A DNA stretch of 64,000 nucleotides, taken from contig JAUQWM010000037.1 of the NCBI GenBank assembly GCA_030835125.1, positions 1 to 64,000 of the forward strand. Reading direction: 5' to 3'. The notes beneath the pieces were generated by a model. It searched no databases. It saw only the letters and a program-made list of their open reading frames with translations, and was not told the origin of the DNA. The stretch's first letter is position 1. The number at the start of each line of letters is the position of its first letter. Below are positions 25,246 through 35,088 of the stretch, piece after piece. Source of the stretch: Gemmatimonadaceae bacterium (GTDB taxonomy: Bacteria > Gemmatimonadota > Gemmatimonadetes > Gemmatimonadales > Gemmatimonadaceae). A program made the position numbers and the translations under genes.

Positions 25246-28104
25246 ATGTTCGCGACACGCTTCCAGCGTCCGCCGAGGATCGCGCCATCGCGGCGCCTCG
25301 CGCTTGCAGTCCTCTCGCTCGCCGTCCTGGCGATGCCCCTGGCGGCACAAGGCCGCATCACATCGCCCAAGGAACACTTCGGGTTCAACATCGGCGACGA
25401 TTACAACCTGGCCACGTACACGCAGTTCATGGCGTACTGGCGGAAGATCGACGGCGAGTCCAACCGCATGGTCGTCGAGGAGATCGGCAAGACGGCCGAG
25501 GGACGGCCACAGCTGATGGCCATCATCACGGCGCCGGAGAACTTCCGGAACCTTGCCCGCTACAAGCAGATCGCGCAGCGGCTGGCGCTGGCGGAGGGGT
25601 TGACGGACGCCCAGGCGCGCGCGATGGCGAAGGAAGGGAAGGCGATCGTGTGGTTCGACGGCGGCCTGCACGCCACCGAGGTGCTCGGCGCGCACCAGCT
25701 GATCGAGACCACGTACCAGCTGATCTCGCGGAGCGACGAGGAGACCATGCGGATCCTCCGCGACAACATCATCCTCGCCGTGCACGCCAACCCGGACGGG
25801 ATGGAGCTGGTCTCGAGCTGGTACATGCGGAACCCGAATCCGCAGGAGCGCTCGACGGGCGGCATCCCGCGGTTGTACCAGAAATACATCGGGCACGACA
25901 ACAACCGCGACTTCTATATCCTGAACCAGCCCGAGTCGGTGAACATCGCCCGCATCCAGTACCACGAGTGGATGCCGCAGATCATCTACAACCACCACCA
26001 GACCGGCCCGGCGGGCACGGTGATGTTTGCGCCGCCGTTCCGCGACCCGTTCAACTACAACTACGACCCGATGGTGGTGATCGGCATCGACATGGTCGCG
26101 GCCTCCATGCACGAACGCTTCATCCGGGAGGACAAGCCGGGCGTGACGATGCGCTCGGGGTCCAGCTATTCCACGTGGTGGAACGGCGGGCTGCGCACGA
26201 CGGCGTACTTCCACAACATGATCGGCCTGCTGACGGAAACGATCGGCAACCCGACGCCGATGCAGATCCCGCTGGTGGTGCGCAACCAGCTTCCGCGCGC
26301 CGACCTGCCGTACCCGATCGCCCCGCAGGAGTGGCACTTCCGCCAGTCGATCGACTATTCGGTGACCGCGAACTACGCGGTGTTCGACATCGCGTCGAAG
26401 CGCCGCGAGGACTTCCTCTACAACATCTACAAGATGGGGAAGAACTCGATCGAGCGCGGGAATCGCGATCACTGGACGGTGACGCCCCACGACGTCGACT
26501 CGCTCGAGGCGCGCGTGGCCCGCACGACACCCGCCGGCCAGGGGCGCGGTGGCCGCGGCGGGGGTGGTGGCAACGTCGGCCTCGCGACGGCGCCGTTTGG
26601 CGCCGGGGTGCCGGCGGAATCGTTCAATGCCGTGATGCGTGACCCGGCGAAGCGTGACCCGCGGGGGTACATCCTGCCGGCGAGCCAGCCGGACTTCCCC
26701 ACCGCGACGAAGTTCGTGAACGCGCTCCGCAAGGTGAACGTCACCGTCCATCGCGCCACGGGGTCGTTTACCGTCGCCGGGAAGACGTATCCGGCCGGGT
26801 CGTATGTCGTGAAATCGGCGCAGGCGTTCCGCCCCCACGTGCTCGACATGTTCGAGCCGCAGGATCACCCGAACGACTTTGCGTACCCGGGCGGCCCGCC
26901 GCGGCCCCCGTACGACAACGCCGGCTACACGCTGGCGATGCAGATGGGCATCCACTACGACCGGATCCTCGAGGGCTTCGACTGCCCCTGCGAGAAGGTC
27001 ACGGGCATGGCGGTTCCGCCGGCCGGCACGATCGCCGGCGCGGGCTCGCGTGGATTGCTGCTGAGCCATGATGCCAACGACGCCTTCGTCGCGGTGAATC
27101 GCGCGCTGAAGGCCGGCGCCAGCGTCCACTGGCTGAAGGCCCCGATGACCGTGAACGGGAAGACCTACGCGCCCGGCTCGTTCTACATCGAGGCCGCCGG
27201 CCAGGCGCGCACGGTGGCGGAGCAGGCGGCGAAGGACCTGGGCCTGTCCTTCGACGCGACCGCGGATGCCCCCAGCGCCGGTGCGGTGAAGCTGAGCACG
27301 CAGCGGGTCGGCTTGTGGGACCAGTACGGCGGGTCGATGCCGTCAGGGCACACGCGCTGGTTGCTCGAGCAGTTCGAGTTCCCCTTCAGCGTGATCTTCC
27401 CGCCCGAGATCGACGCCGGCAACCTGCGGCAGAAGTACGACGTCATCGTGTTCGTGACCGGCGCGATCCCGGCCGCCGGTGGTGGCGGCGGAGGCCGTGG
27501 CGGGCGCGGCGGTGGCGCCCCGGCGAACCTGCCGGCGGAATACCAGAACCAACTGGGCTCCGTGACCGCCGACCGCTCGATCCCGCAGATCAAGCGCTTC
27601 ATGGAGGAAGGGGGCACCGTGATCACCATCGGGTCGTCGACGAACCTGGCCGGCCACCTCGGCCTGCCGATCGCCGACTACATGGTCGAGCGGATGCCTA
27701 ACGGCACGGAACGGTCGCTGCCGCAGGACAAGTTCTACGTCCCGGGGTCGGTGCTGCGCGTGGCGGTGGACAACACGCTGCCCATCACGGCCGGCCTGCC
27801 GAAGCAGGTCGACGTCTTCTTCGATGACAGCCCGGTCTTCCGGCTCGAGCCGGATGCCGCGGCGAAAGGCGTGAAGCCGCTGGCCTGGTTCGACACGTCG
27901 ACGCCCCTGCGGAGCGGCTGGGCCTGGGGCCAGAACTACCTGCAGGGCGGCACGGCGATGGTCCAGGCGGACGTGGGCACGGGCAAGCTGTACATGTTCG
28001 GCCCGGAGGTGCTGTTCCGCGGCCAGCCCGCGGGCACGTTCAAGCTGCTGTTCAACGGGATCTTCTCTGGATTGGTCGAGCGCTCGAATCGGTCGATCCA
28101 GTAA
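25246..28104 (+). CDS. M14 family zinc carboxypeptidase, secreted
   Basis: A 952-residue exported M14 peptidase. The ATG at 25246 follows an AGAGG sequence and gives a signal peptide ending PLAAQ (about residue 35). The M14 zinc site is H142-x-x-E145 (GLHATEVLG), with NPDG, NRD and a downstream HH pair (250-251) as the expected S1'/third-ligand segments. The C-terminal half is long and less conserved. Two Gly/Arg-rich tracts interrupt it (GRGGRGGGGGN near residue 430, GGGGGGRGGRGGG near 750). It ends before a shared terminator at 28129-28152. Confidence 0.9.
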   Translation: MFATRFQRPPRIAPSRRLALAVLSLAVLAMPLAAQGRITSPKEHFGFNIGDDYNLATYTQFMAYWRKIDGESNRMVVEEIGKTAEGRPQLMAIITAPENFRNLARYKQIAQRLALAEGLTDAQARAMAKEGKAIVWFDGGLHATEVLGAHQLIETTYQLISRSDEETMRILRDNIILAVHANPDGMELVSSWYMRNPNPQERSTGGIPRLYQKYIGHDNNRDFYILNQPESVNIARIQYHEWMPQIIYNHHQTGPAGTVMFAPPFRDPFNYNYDPMVVIGIDMVAASMHERFIREDKPGVTMRSGSSYSTWWNGGLRTTAYFHNMIGLLTETIGNPTPMQIPLVVRNQLPRADLPYPIAPQEWHFRQSIDYSVTANYAVFDIASKRREDFLYNIYKMGKNSIERGNRDHWTVTPHDVDSLEARVARTTPAGQGRGGRGGGGGNVGLATAPFGAGVPAESFNAVMRDPAKRDPRGYILPASQPDFPTATKFVNALRKVNVTVHRATGSFTVAGKTYPAGSYVVKSAQAFRPHVLDMFEPQDHPNDFAYPGGPPRPPYDNAGYTLAMQMGIHYDRILEGFDCPCEKVTGMAVPPAGTIAGAGSRGLLLSHDANDAFVAVNRALKAGASVHWLKAPMTVNGKTYAPGSFYIEAAGQARTVAEQAAKDLGLSFDATADAPSAGAVKLSTQRVGLWDQYGGSMPSGHTRWLLEQFEFPFSVIFPPEIDAGNLRQKYDVIVFVTGAIPAAGGGGGGRGGRGGGAPANLPAEYQNQLGSVTADRSIPQIKRFMEEGGTVITIGSSTNLAGHLGLPIADYMVERMPNGTERSLPQDKFYVPGSVLRVAVDNTLPITAGLPKQVDVFFDDSPVFRLEPDAAAKGVKPLAWFDTSTPLRSGWAWGQNYLQGGTAMVQADVGTGKLYMFGPEVLFRGQPAGTFKLLFNGIFSGLVERSNRSIQ

Positions 28105-28128
28105 CGAAGCACCAACCGGTGCGGAAAG

Positions 28129-28152
28129 GCGGCAGGGCTTCGGCCCTGCCGC
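28129..28152. terminator. bidirectional terminator with TTCG loop
   Basis: A perfect 10-bp stem, GCGGCAGGGC with its complement, closes a TTCG tetraloop. It is flanked by AAA on the left and TTT on the right, so it can act in both directions between the convergent M14 peptidase and ADOP permease genes. Confidence 0.85.
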
Positions 28153-28222
28153 TTTGCCGTTCTCAGGGGCCACGGATCCATTCCGCGGCAGGGCGCACGG
28201 TGCGAGGACGCGGTCGTCGCCC

Positions 28223-30679
28223 TCAGGCCTCCGCCCTCAGTGCCTCCGTGGGATTGATCCTGAGCGCGCGCCGCAACGGCAACGCACAGGCGGTCAGCCC
28301 GGCGACCAGCATGATGCCGTCCGCCGCCAGGAGGATCAGGACATCGCGCGTCGAACCGAGGCCCACGAACGCGACGAGGGCGCTGCCGGCGACCAAGCCC
28401 GCGCCCACCTGCAGTAGCGCGCGCCCGAAGATCCCGGCCACAATGCGCGCCGGACGGGCGCCGAGCGCGGCGCGGATGCCGATCTCGCGTGTCCGCCGCG
28501 CCACGGTGAACGACATCAGCGCATGGATGCCGGTCGCCGAGAGCAGCAGCACGATGAAAGACACCACGCCGACCACCGACGTGAGCGCCCAGTTCGTCTG
28601 CGCCTCCCCGCCGCCCGCCCTCGCGAGCGGCCTGACCTCGGTGAGCCGGATGGTCGGGTCGACATCGGCAGCTACCACGCGGAGGCGTTCGGCGAACGCT
28701 TCCGGATCGCGCACGCGAACGGCAATGCTGCCGGCCCGCCCCGCTGGCGCGGGCAGGCTCGGGAGGTACATCGCCGACTGCTCCTGGGGCCGCGGCAATT
28801 GCCAGCCGAAGTCCCTGACCATGCCGACGACTTCGTACCACTGCTCGCCGCCCACGCTGCTGACCTCGCCCTCGACGATGCGGACGCGCTGCCCGATGGG
28901 GTTGCGGCCACCGAACACGTGGCGCGTGAAGGACTCGTTCACCAGCATGACCCGGCCGACGTCGAAGTCGAGCGGACTGAAGTCCCGACCGGCAACCACT
29001 GAGGTGCCGAAGGCGCCGAAGAAGCCACGCGACACGTGGACCAGGGTGCTTGCGCGCAGGCCGGTGCCCGGGGCGCCGTTGGCGGTATCGACCTCGATGC
29101 GGTACTTGAACTGGTCTTCCACCGGAAGGCGGTCGACAAAGGCCACCTGCTCGACACCAGGTTCTGCGCGGAGTCGCTGCTCGAGCTCGTCGAAGCGTTG
29201 TCGGGCACGCCCGGTGAAGGCGGCGGAATCGGCCACGTAGTCCTCGCGGTCGATATCGATGCTCGCCGTCAGGAATCGCTCCGCGCCGATGCCTTCCGCG
29301 CGCTGACGGAACCGGTTGGACTCGAAGACGCCGCTCGCGGCCAGCGGCATGAACGCAACGGTGATCGCCACCTGCAGGACGATCACCGTCGTCCAGAAGG
29401 CGCCGAACTTCACCCCGGCGCCCGCGCCCTGGCTGCGCATCGCGTCATGCAGGCTGGTCCGCGTGATCCGCAGCGCCGGCAGCACCCCGACGATCATCGC
29501 CCCCAGCACCGTGAGCACGCCCGCGTACACCACGGTCCTCCAGGACAGGCTGGCGTCGATCCAGAACGGGAGCGATTCGCTGGCGGCCACCTGGCTCAAT
29601 CCCCAGCCCATGGCGATCCTCGCAATGACCAGCCCCACGACCGCGGCACCGCCGGCCAGGACCAGCGCCTCGATGAACAGCTGCGAGATGATGCGCCCGC
29701 GGCTGGCGCCGAGGGCATTGCGGACGGAGATCTCCCAGCTGCGGGTGGCCGTGCGGGCGAACACGAGGGTGGCGACGTTCGTGCACATGATGGCCAGCAG
29801 CGCGAGGAAGATGCCGTTCACGATGTACAGCACGTTCCGGATCAGCATCGCCTCGCCACCGACGGTAAGCGGCTTGGCGAATGGCGTGACGCGTGGTCTC
29901 AGGTTCCTATGGGTTTCCGGAGCGCTGGCGGCGAGGCGCGCGCCGATGACGTCGAGCTCTGCCTGTGCCTCCCTGAGGGAAGCGCCCGGGACCAGGCGGC
30001 CAAAGACCTGCACGCCGGGACCCGTTCGCGGCGCGAGCACCGAGCCGTCCACGCGCAGGGGCATCCAGATGCGCTGGTTGGCGGGGAAGGCGAAGCCTTC
30101 CGGCATCACGCCAACGATGGTCGCGGTCACCGTGCCGACCTTGACGGTCTTGCCGACGACCAGCGGATCGCCGGCGAAGCGCGCGTTCCAGACCGCGTGG
30201 CCGATCACGGCCACCGGCGGCTCCGCCGGGTTCTCATCCTGAGGCGTGAGCGTGCGACCGAGCTGCGGAGGCGTCCCCATGAGCGCGAACGCGCTTGCCG
30301 AGACCTCCGCGCCTCGCACGGACTCGACGCGCTGGTCCGCGGTCTGGAGGTTCCGCACGAACGTGACGGCGGCGCCAAGATGGTCGATCGACCTGGCCTG
30401 ATCGCGCCAGATCGTGAAGTCGCGCAGCGAACGGGGTTCCGCCCGGACCTCGCCGGCGTCCCAGTTCCGGATCATGATGACACGATCGGCGTCGCGGATC
30501 GGCAGCTTCGGGTTCTGCCACTTGTTGATCGCCTCGAAGTACAGCGAGCCGAGCGCGATCGCCACCGCAATCGCCACCGTGCCGACGACGGTGAGTCCGG
30601 GATACCGCGCCAGCATGCGGATCCCGACCTTGAAGTCCAGCCAGGAGAAGCGGTGGTTGGCGAGGCGACGTGGGGGCAT
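28223..30679 (-). CDS. ADOP-type FtsX/MacB-like ABC permease
   Basis: An 818-residue permease with duplicated MacB-type layout: a membrane helix at about 24-48, a MacB periplasmic core domain (about 50-250), an FtsX helix bundle (about 285-410), then a second core domain and a second FtsX bundle ending near residue 810. This is the orphan-permease (ADOP) architecture common in Acidobacteriota and Gemmatimonadota, where no ATPase gene is adjacent; none is present here either. Substrate is unknown. Upstream is a palindromic promoter element (30703-30732) of the kind often controlled by PadR-family regulators. Confidence 0.9.
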   Translation of the reverse strand: MPPRRLANHRFSWLDFKVGIRMLARYPGLTVVGTVAIAVAIALGSLYFEAINKWQNPKLPIRDADRVIMIRNWDAGEVRAEPRSLRDFTIWRDQARSIDHLGAAVTFVRNLQTADQRVESVRGAEVSASAFALMGTPPQLGRTLTPQDENPAEPPVAVIGHAVWNARFAGDPLVVGKTVKVGTVTATIVGVMPEGFAFPANQRIWMPLRVDGSVLAPRTGPGVQVFGRLVPGASLREAQAELDVIGARLAASAPETHRNLRPRVTPFAKPLTVGGEAMLIRNVLYIVNGIFLALLAIMCTNVATLVFARTATRSWEISVRNALGASRGRIISQLFIEALVLAGGAAVVGLVIARIAMGWGLSQVAASESLPFWIDASLSWRTVVYAGVLTVLGAMIVGVLPALRITRTSLHDAMRSQGAGAGVKFGAFWTTVIVLQVAITVAFMPLAASGVFESNRFRQRAEGIGAERFLTASIDIDREDYVADSAAFTGRARQRFDELEQRLRAEPGVEQVAFVDRLPVEDQFKYRIEVDTANGAPGTGLRASTLVHVSRGFFGAFGTSVVAGRDFSPLDFDVGRVMLVNESFTRHVFGGRNPIGQRVRIVEGEVSSVGGEQWYEVVGMVRDFGWQLPRPQEQSAMYLPSLPAPAGRAGSIAVRVRDPEAFAERLRVVAADVDPTIRLTEVRPLARAGGGEAQTNWALTSVVGVVSFIVLLLSATGIHALMSFTVARRTREIGIRAALGARPARIVAGIFGRALLQVGAGLVAGSALVAFVGLGSTRDVLILLAADGIMLVAGLTACALPLRRALRINPTEALRAEA

Positions 30680-30702
30680 GCGGTACGCCGGGTCGGGGAA
30701 TT

Positions 30703-30732
30703 GGTATAAGTACTTTGCACTGTAAAGTGCAA
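30703..30732 (-). promoter_or_regulatory. promoter with overlapping palindromic operator upstream of the ADOP permease
   Basis: On the minus strand TTGCAC (30732-30727), an 18-base spacer and TATACC (30708-30703) fit a sigma70-type promoter 24 bases before the start codon. The -35 region lies in the palindrome TTGCACT-GTAA-AGTGCAA (30715-30732). A 16/20 match to bases 30713-30732 lies at 39815-39834, upstream of another membrane-protein gene, so both may answer to one repressor. Confidence 0.55.
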
Positions 30733-30781
30733 CCGAGTCCCCCGGGAGTCAAGCGCCCGGCCAAGTCATGCGTCCGGGACG

Positions 30782-32320
30782 CTACCGTTTGCGACGGCTG
30801 CCGGCGAGCGAACCGAGAACTCCGCGCAACAGTGCTCCGGTGATCCGGTTCGAGGCCGTGCGCGTCGCCGTCCTGGCGAAGGACTCCAGCAGCCCCTCCC
30901 GGCGACCGCCCCGCGGACCAGTACTGCCGAAGATGACGCCTCCGAGACCACCCAGCACGGCGCCCGCGCCGCCGGCCGCCGGCATGTCGGCTCCGGAGAC
31001 CGGCCGATCCGGCGGCGGCGCACCACCCTGCCGGGCCTCGCCCGGGTCGACCCGGGCGCGCAGCTTCTCGAACGCCGACTCGCGATCCACCTCCTTCTCG
31101 TACACGCCGGCGACGACGGACTGGCGCATGAGCGCCTGTCGCTCGTCAGGCGTGATCGGGCCGATCCGGGATGCCGGTGCGAACATCCACGCCCGCTGCG
31201 TGATGCCCGGGATGCCCTTCTCGTCCAGCAGGGAGACGAGCGCCTCGCCCACTCCCAGCTCGAGGATCGCCGTCGGGATGTCGATCTCCGGGTTGGCGCG
31301 CATCGTCTCGGCGGTGGCCCTCACCGCTTTCTGGTCGCGTGGCGTGTAGGCGCGCAGGGCGTGCTGGATCCGGTTGCCGAGCTGGCCCAGCACCTTGTCG
31401 GGGATGTCGATCGGGTTCTGCGTGACGAGGTAGACGCCCACGCCCTTCGAGCGAATGAGGCGCACGACCAGCTCCACCTTCTCGAGGAGGGCCGGCGGCG
31501 CATCGGCAAACAGCAAGTGGGCTTCGTCAAAGAAGAAGACGAGCTTCGGCTTCTCGCGGTCGCCGACTTCAGGGAGGTTCTCGAACAACTCGGCCAGCAT
31601 CCAGAGGAGGAAGCAGGCGTAGAGGCGCGGGTTGTTCATCAGCGTGTCGGCGACCAGGACGTTCACCACGCCACGACCGTCCGTCGTCTGCATCAGGTCA
31701 TCGATGTCGAGCATCGGCTCGCCGAAGAACTTCGCGCCCCCCTGGTCCTCGAGCTGCAGGAGGCCGCGCTGGATCGCACCGATGCTGGCGGGGGAGACAT
31801 TGCCGTACCGGGTGCGCACCTCGGCGGCGTTGTCGCCGACGAACTGCAGCATCGCCCGGAGGTCTGCCAGGTTGAGCAGGAGCAGGCCGTTGTCGTCCGC
31901 GACCCGGAACGCCACCGAGAGCACCCCTTCCTGCGTTTCGTTCAGGTTGAGCAGGCGCGCGAGGAGCAAGGGTCCCATGTCGGAGATCGTGGCCCGGACC
32001 GGATGCCCCTGCTCGCCGAACACGTCCCAGAAGGTCACGGGACAGCCGGACCACTCGGGCGTCGGAAGGCCGAGCTTCTGCAGTCGCGCCGACAGTTTTT
32101 CTGTCGCCGCGCCGGCCATGGCGATGCCGCTCAGGTCGCCCTTGGCGTCGGCGAGGAAGACCGGCACGCCGATGCGCGAGAAGTGCTCGGCGAGGACCTG
32201 GAGGGAAATGGTCTTCCCGGTACCGGTGGCGCCGGTGATGCATCCGTGCCGGTTGGCGAGAGCGGGGAGGAGCGCCAGGTCCATCGGACCCGATCGCGCG
32301 ATGACGAGGGGATCGGCCAT
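30782..32320 (-). CDS. HerA-like ATPase, DUF853 family
   Basis: A 512-residue P-loop ATPase of the helicase HerA-like DUF853 (YjgR) family. The start at 32320 gives the typical N-terminus ([30 protein letters not shown], here split by motif). Walker A is GATGTGKT near residue 30, Walker B is [12 protein letters not shown] near residue 275. [27 protein letters not shown] is the conserved sensor region. The tail is Gly/Arg-rich. The family is linked to HerA/FtsK DNA translocases, but a cellular role has not been assigned, and the neighbours do not help. Confidence 0.9.
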   Translation of the reverse strand: MADPLVIARSGPMDLALLPALANRHGCITGATGTGKTISLQVLAEHFSRIGVPVFLADAKGDLSGIAMAGAATEKLSARLQKLGLPTPEWSGCPVTFWDVFGEQGHPVRATISDMGPLLLARLLNLNETQEGVLSVAFRVADDNGLLLLNLADLRAMLQFVGDNAAEVRTRYGNVSPASIGAIQRGLLQLEDQGGAKFFGEPMLDIDDLMQTTDGRGVVNVLVADTLMNNPRLYACFLLWMLAELFENLPEVGDREKPKLVFFFDEAHLLFADAPPALLEKVELVVRLIRSKGVGVYLVTQNPIDIPDKVLGQLGNRIQHALRAYTPRDQKAVRATAETMRANPEIDIPTAILELGVGEALVSLLDEKGIPGITQRAWMFAPASRIGPITPDERQALMRQSVVAGVYEKEVDRESAFEKLRARVDPGEARQGGAPPPDRPVSGADMPAAGGAGAVLGGLGGVIFGSTGPRGGRREGLLESFARTATRTASNRITGALLRGVLGSLAGSRRKR

Positions 32321-32370
32321 GGGCAAAGATGGCCGGTGCATCACGATTGGGCCACGGCCGCCCGCATGCG

Positions 32371-32772
32371 TCAGCCGGTATGGGCGTGCGGCACGCGCCA
32401 TGCTTCCGACGCATGGCGTCCGCGCTCCACGTCATCCACCACGAGGATCAACTGATTGGCATGATCGCTGTATTGCACGCGGATGTTCACGCCGGCATCG
32501 GCCATCTGGCGACAGAGCGAGCCGAGTTGCCCCGGTTCCCCCTGGCGCAGTCGCTGGACGATGACTTCGCGCACCGCGGTGACCTGGAAGCCCGACGCAA
32601 CCAGCGCGCGCGCTGCCGCGTGGCCGTCCACGAACAGGAAGTGGCCGATGCCAACCCCGTCAACCACGAACGAGCCGCCGCCCTCGATGCTGACCCCGGC
32701 GCGGCCGAGGGTCTCGCCCATGCTGGCGAGAGCTCCTGGTCGGTCCGGCAGCAACAGCTCAACGTCGTGCAT
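32371..32772 (-). CDS. double-ACT-domain protein
   Basis: A 133-residue protein made of two ACT domains (about 1-65 and 68-133). The first starts [31 protein letters not shown], the second contains [19 protein letters not shown]. It should bind an amino acid or similar small ligand. There is no fused enzyme. It begins 14 bases inside the end of the OsmC gene, so the two are co-transcribed, and it may act as a regulator of that unit. Confidence 0.85.
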   Translation of the reverse strand: MHDVELLLPDRPGALASMGETLGRAGVSIEGGGSFVVDGVGIGHFLFVDGHAAARALVASGFQVTAVREVIVQRLRQGEPGQLGSLCRQMADAGVNIRVQYSDHANQLILVVDDVERGRHASEAWRVPHAHTG

Positions 32773-33274
32773 GCGGATCCTCCGATGCGGCAGGGCGCGC
32801 TGCGGCGCGCACCGTTGGCCGGTGTGCGATGGGGGTGCGGCACGAGTTGGCGATGAAGCACTGTTCGGCGGCCGCGTCATGCAGGGCCACCCCGAGCGCG
32901 ACCTGCTGCTCGGTCGCGACGACAACGGACGGCGACAACGTCACCCGCTCGAAGGCCCCCCCGCCGTCGGGGCGCAGCCTGAGCACCCCCTGAACGGTGT
33001 CTTCGTACGACAGCACGCACACCTCACGTCGGGCACACAGGGCCAGGTAGGCCAGCATGTGGCAGCCGGCGATCGCCGCCAGGAAATGATCCTCGGGATT
33101 GTGCAGGCTGGCATCGCCACGGAACGCGGGGTCCGCTGAGCCGGCGATAGCCGGCTTGCCGGAGATCGTCACCGCGTAGCTGCGGCCGTAACTCGCGTAG
33201 TCGACGATTCCGTCGCCGGGGTTTCCCGTCCAACGGAGCCGGGCCCGGTACTCGTGGAGGTCCTTCAATGCCAT
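32759..33274 (-). CDS. OsmC family protein
   Basis: A 171-residue OsmC-family protein starting at the ATG at 33274. The family features are the N-terminal RARLRWTGNPGDGIVDYASYGRSY strand region, NPEDHFLAAIAGCHMLAYLALC with the first redox Cys, and AAEQCFIANS with the second Cys. Such proteins reduce organic peroxides or bind related thiol-reactive compounds. The gene is divergent from an ArsR-type regulator (start 33371) and overlaps the ACT gene downstream. Confidence 0.87.
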   Translation of the reverse strand: MALKDLHEYRARLRWTGNPGDGIVDYASYGRSYAVTISGKPAIAGSADPAFRGDASLHNPEDHFLAAIAGCHMLAYLALCARREVCVLSYEDTVQGVLRLRPDGGGAFERVTLSPSVVVATEQQVALGVALHDAAAEQCFIANSCRTPIAHRPTVRAAARPAASEDPHARR

Positions 33275-33370
33275 CGTGCGCTCACCGCGTGGTTCGAGGC
33301 TGGCCGTTGGTGCTGCCATCGCCTGAAGCTGCGAATTGCGCGCCTTCCACGCTTCGACTACGCTCGAAGC

Positions 33371-34072
33371 ATGAACGGTGCCGGGGATCTTGCTTCGGTG
33401 GCGATGCTGCTCGGAGACGCGACGCGCGCCCGGATCCTGATGGAGCTGATGGACGGTCGCGCCTGGACCGCCACCGAACTCGCCCTGGCGGGCGGCGTGA
33501 GTCCGTCGACCGCGAGCAGCCACCTGGCGCGCCTGACGAAGGCGGGGCTTCTGCTCGCGAGGCACCAGGGGCGCCACCGGTACTTCCGGATTGCCTCGCC
33601 GGATGTCGCGCTGGCCATCGAGGGCCTGACGCGTCTCTCGGCGCCGGTGGGGACTCGGGTTGCCGGTCCCGGCGACCCGGCCCTTCGGCGCGCGCGCGTG
33701 TGCTACGATCACCTGGCCGGCGAGGCCGGCGTCCGCCTGTTCCGGCGACTGCGCGAAACGGGGCTCATCACCGGGGACGAGGACAGCCCACGGTTATCGC
33801 CCGACGGCGACGCCTGGTGCCGTCGCACGAACATCGACGTGATCGCCCTTCGCGCGGGACGACGCCCACTGTGCCGGGCCTGCCTCGACTGGAGCGAGCG
33901 GCGCCTGCACCTGTCCGGAGCGCTTGGCGCCGCCATCCTGGACCGGTTGCTTGCGCACGGTGCGGTGCGCCGGGAGCGCGGATCGCGTGCGCTCATCTTG
34001 TCGTCGCGCGGTGAACGCTTCGTCGAGGGCCTGACGCTCGATGGCCAGGGATTGTCTGCCAGACAGCGTTAG
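33371..34072 (+). CDS. ArsR-type winged-helix regulator with C-terminal domain
   Basis: A 233-residue regulator. Residues about 5-85 are an ArsR winged helix (LLGDATRARILMELMDGRAWTATELA ... STASSHLARLTKAGLLLARHQGRHRYF). The remaining 145 residues are longer than in most ArsR proteins and contain a CRACLDWSERRLHLSGALGAAI segment, a layout common in ArsR proteins with a C-terminal extension. The ATG at 33371 opens the domain cleanly. It is divergently paired with the OsmC gene across 96 bases, which suggests that it controls OsmC and ACT expression. Confidence 0.85.
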   Translation: MNGAGDLASVAMLLGDATRARILMELMDGRAWTATELALAGGVSPSTASSHLARLTKAGLLLARHQGRHRYFRIASPDVALAIEGLTRLSAPVGTRVAGPGDPALRRARVCYDHLAGEAGVRLFRRLRETGLITGDEDSPRLSPDGDAWCRRTNIDVIALRAGRRPLCRACLDWSERRLHLSGALGAAILDRLLAHGAVRRERGSRALILSSRGERFVEGLTLDGQGLSARQR

Positions 34073-34287
34073 CCACAGAGGTGAGAAAGGGGACAGCGGC
34101 ATGCGGACTGTGCTTCAGACGGCTCCTCCGTTGCGAGGGATCATGGCACCGCCGTCGGGCCGCCCGCGGCCCGCCAACTCGTTCTCCAGGGCGAGGTTCG
34201 CGTTGCTGGCGCCGTGACAGCGCTGCATACTTGGCGGATCCTGACCCGGGGCGTGAGCGCTCCGGTCCACACTCAGTCGAACACGGA

Positions 34288-35088
34288 ATGCAACGATCGC
34301 TGCCGGTGCTGGAGCAGAGGCGATTCGGCGAGACACTCCGCCGCGACGCCTGGTGGATACCGAACGTCTTCGTCGTGGTGATCCTGAGCAGCTTCATTGC
34401 CTACGCCACGTGGGCCGCCTTCCAGAACGCCCACTACACCTCCGGGCCCTACCTCTCGCCGTTCTACTCGCCGGAGATCTGGGGGGACTCGCCGCACGCC
34501 TGGTTCGGGCCGAAGCCCGGCTGGTGGCCCGGCTGGCTGCCCTTCTCTCCGGCGCTGATCATCCTGCCGGTGCCGGCGCTGTTCCGCTTCACCTGCTACT
34601 ACTATCGCGGCGCGTACTACAAGGCGTTCTGGGCCGACCCGCCGTCGTGCTCGGTGGGGGAGCCGCGCACGTCGTACCTGGGCGAGCGGTACTTCCCGCT
34701 CGTGCTCCAGAACTTCCACCGGTACGGCCTGCTGCTGTCGTTCATCTTCCTCATCTTCCTCTGGCACGACGCCTGGAAGGGGTTCTGGTTCGCGACCGGC
34801 ACGGGGGGCATGGAGTTCGGTATCGGCATGGGATCGCTGGTGATGCTGCTCAACGTGGTGCTGCTGACCGGATACACGTTAGGCTGCCACTCGATGCGGC
34901 ACGTCGTGGGCGGGATGCTGGACCGGCTCTCGGTGGCGCCGATCCGGAAGCGGATCTACGACGTCTCGACCACGTGCAACCGGACCCACATGAACTGGGC
35001 CTGGGTGAGCCTGTTCGGCGTGGCGCTGACCGACGTCTACATCCGGCTGTGCGCGATGGGGATCCTCACCGACCTGAGGATCCTGTAG
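34288..35088 (+). CDS. sdhC: succinate dehydrogenase membrane anchor subunit
   Basis: A 266-residue membrane protein with five likely helices (about 24-45, 86-106, 145-168, 180-200 and 237-259). It sits immediately before sdhA (no gap) and carries several conserved-looking His residues (H144, H160, H201, H205, H234) that could bind heme or lie near the quinone site. Its size and the YLSPFYSP segment recall the single-subunit anchor of actinobacterial Sdh1-type enzymes rather than the sdhC/sdhD pair of E. coli. That subtype is inferred from memory of the family. The start codon at 34288 is the first plausible ATG; there is no clear Shine-Dalgarno. Confidence 0.82.
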   Translation: MQRSLPVLEQRRFGETLRRDAWWIPNVFVVVILSSFIAYATWAAFQNAHYTSGPYLSPFYSPEIWGDSPHAWFGPKPGWWPGWLPFSPALIILPVPALFRFTCYYYRGAYYKAFWADPPSCSVGEPRTSYLGERYFPLVLQNFHRYGLLLSFIFLIFLWHDAWKGFWFATGTGGMEFGIGMGSLVMLLNVVLLTGYTLGCHSMRHVVGGMLDRLSVAPIRKRIYDVSTTCNRTHMNWAWVSLFGVALTDVYIRLCAMGILTDLRIL

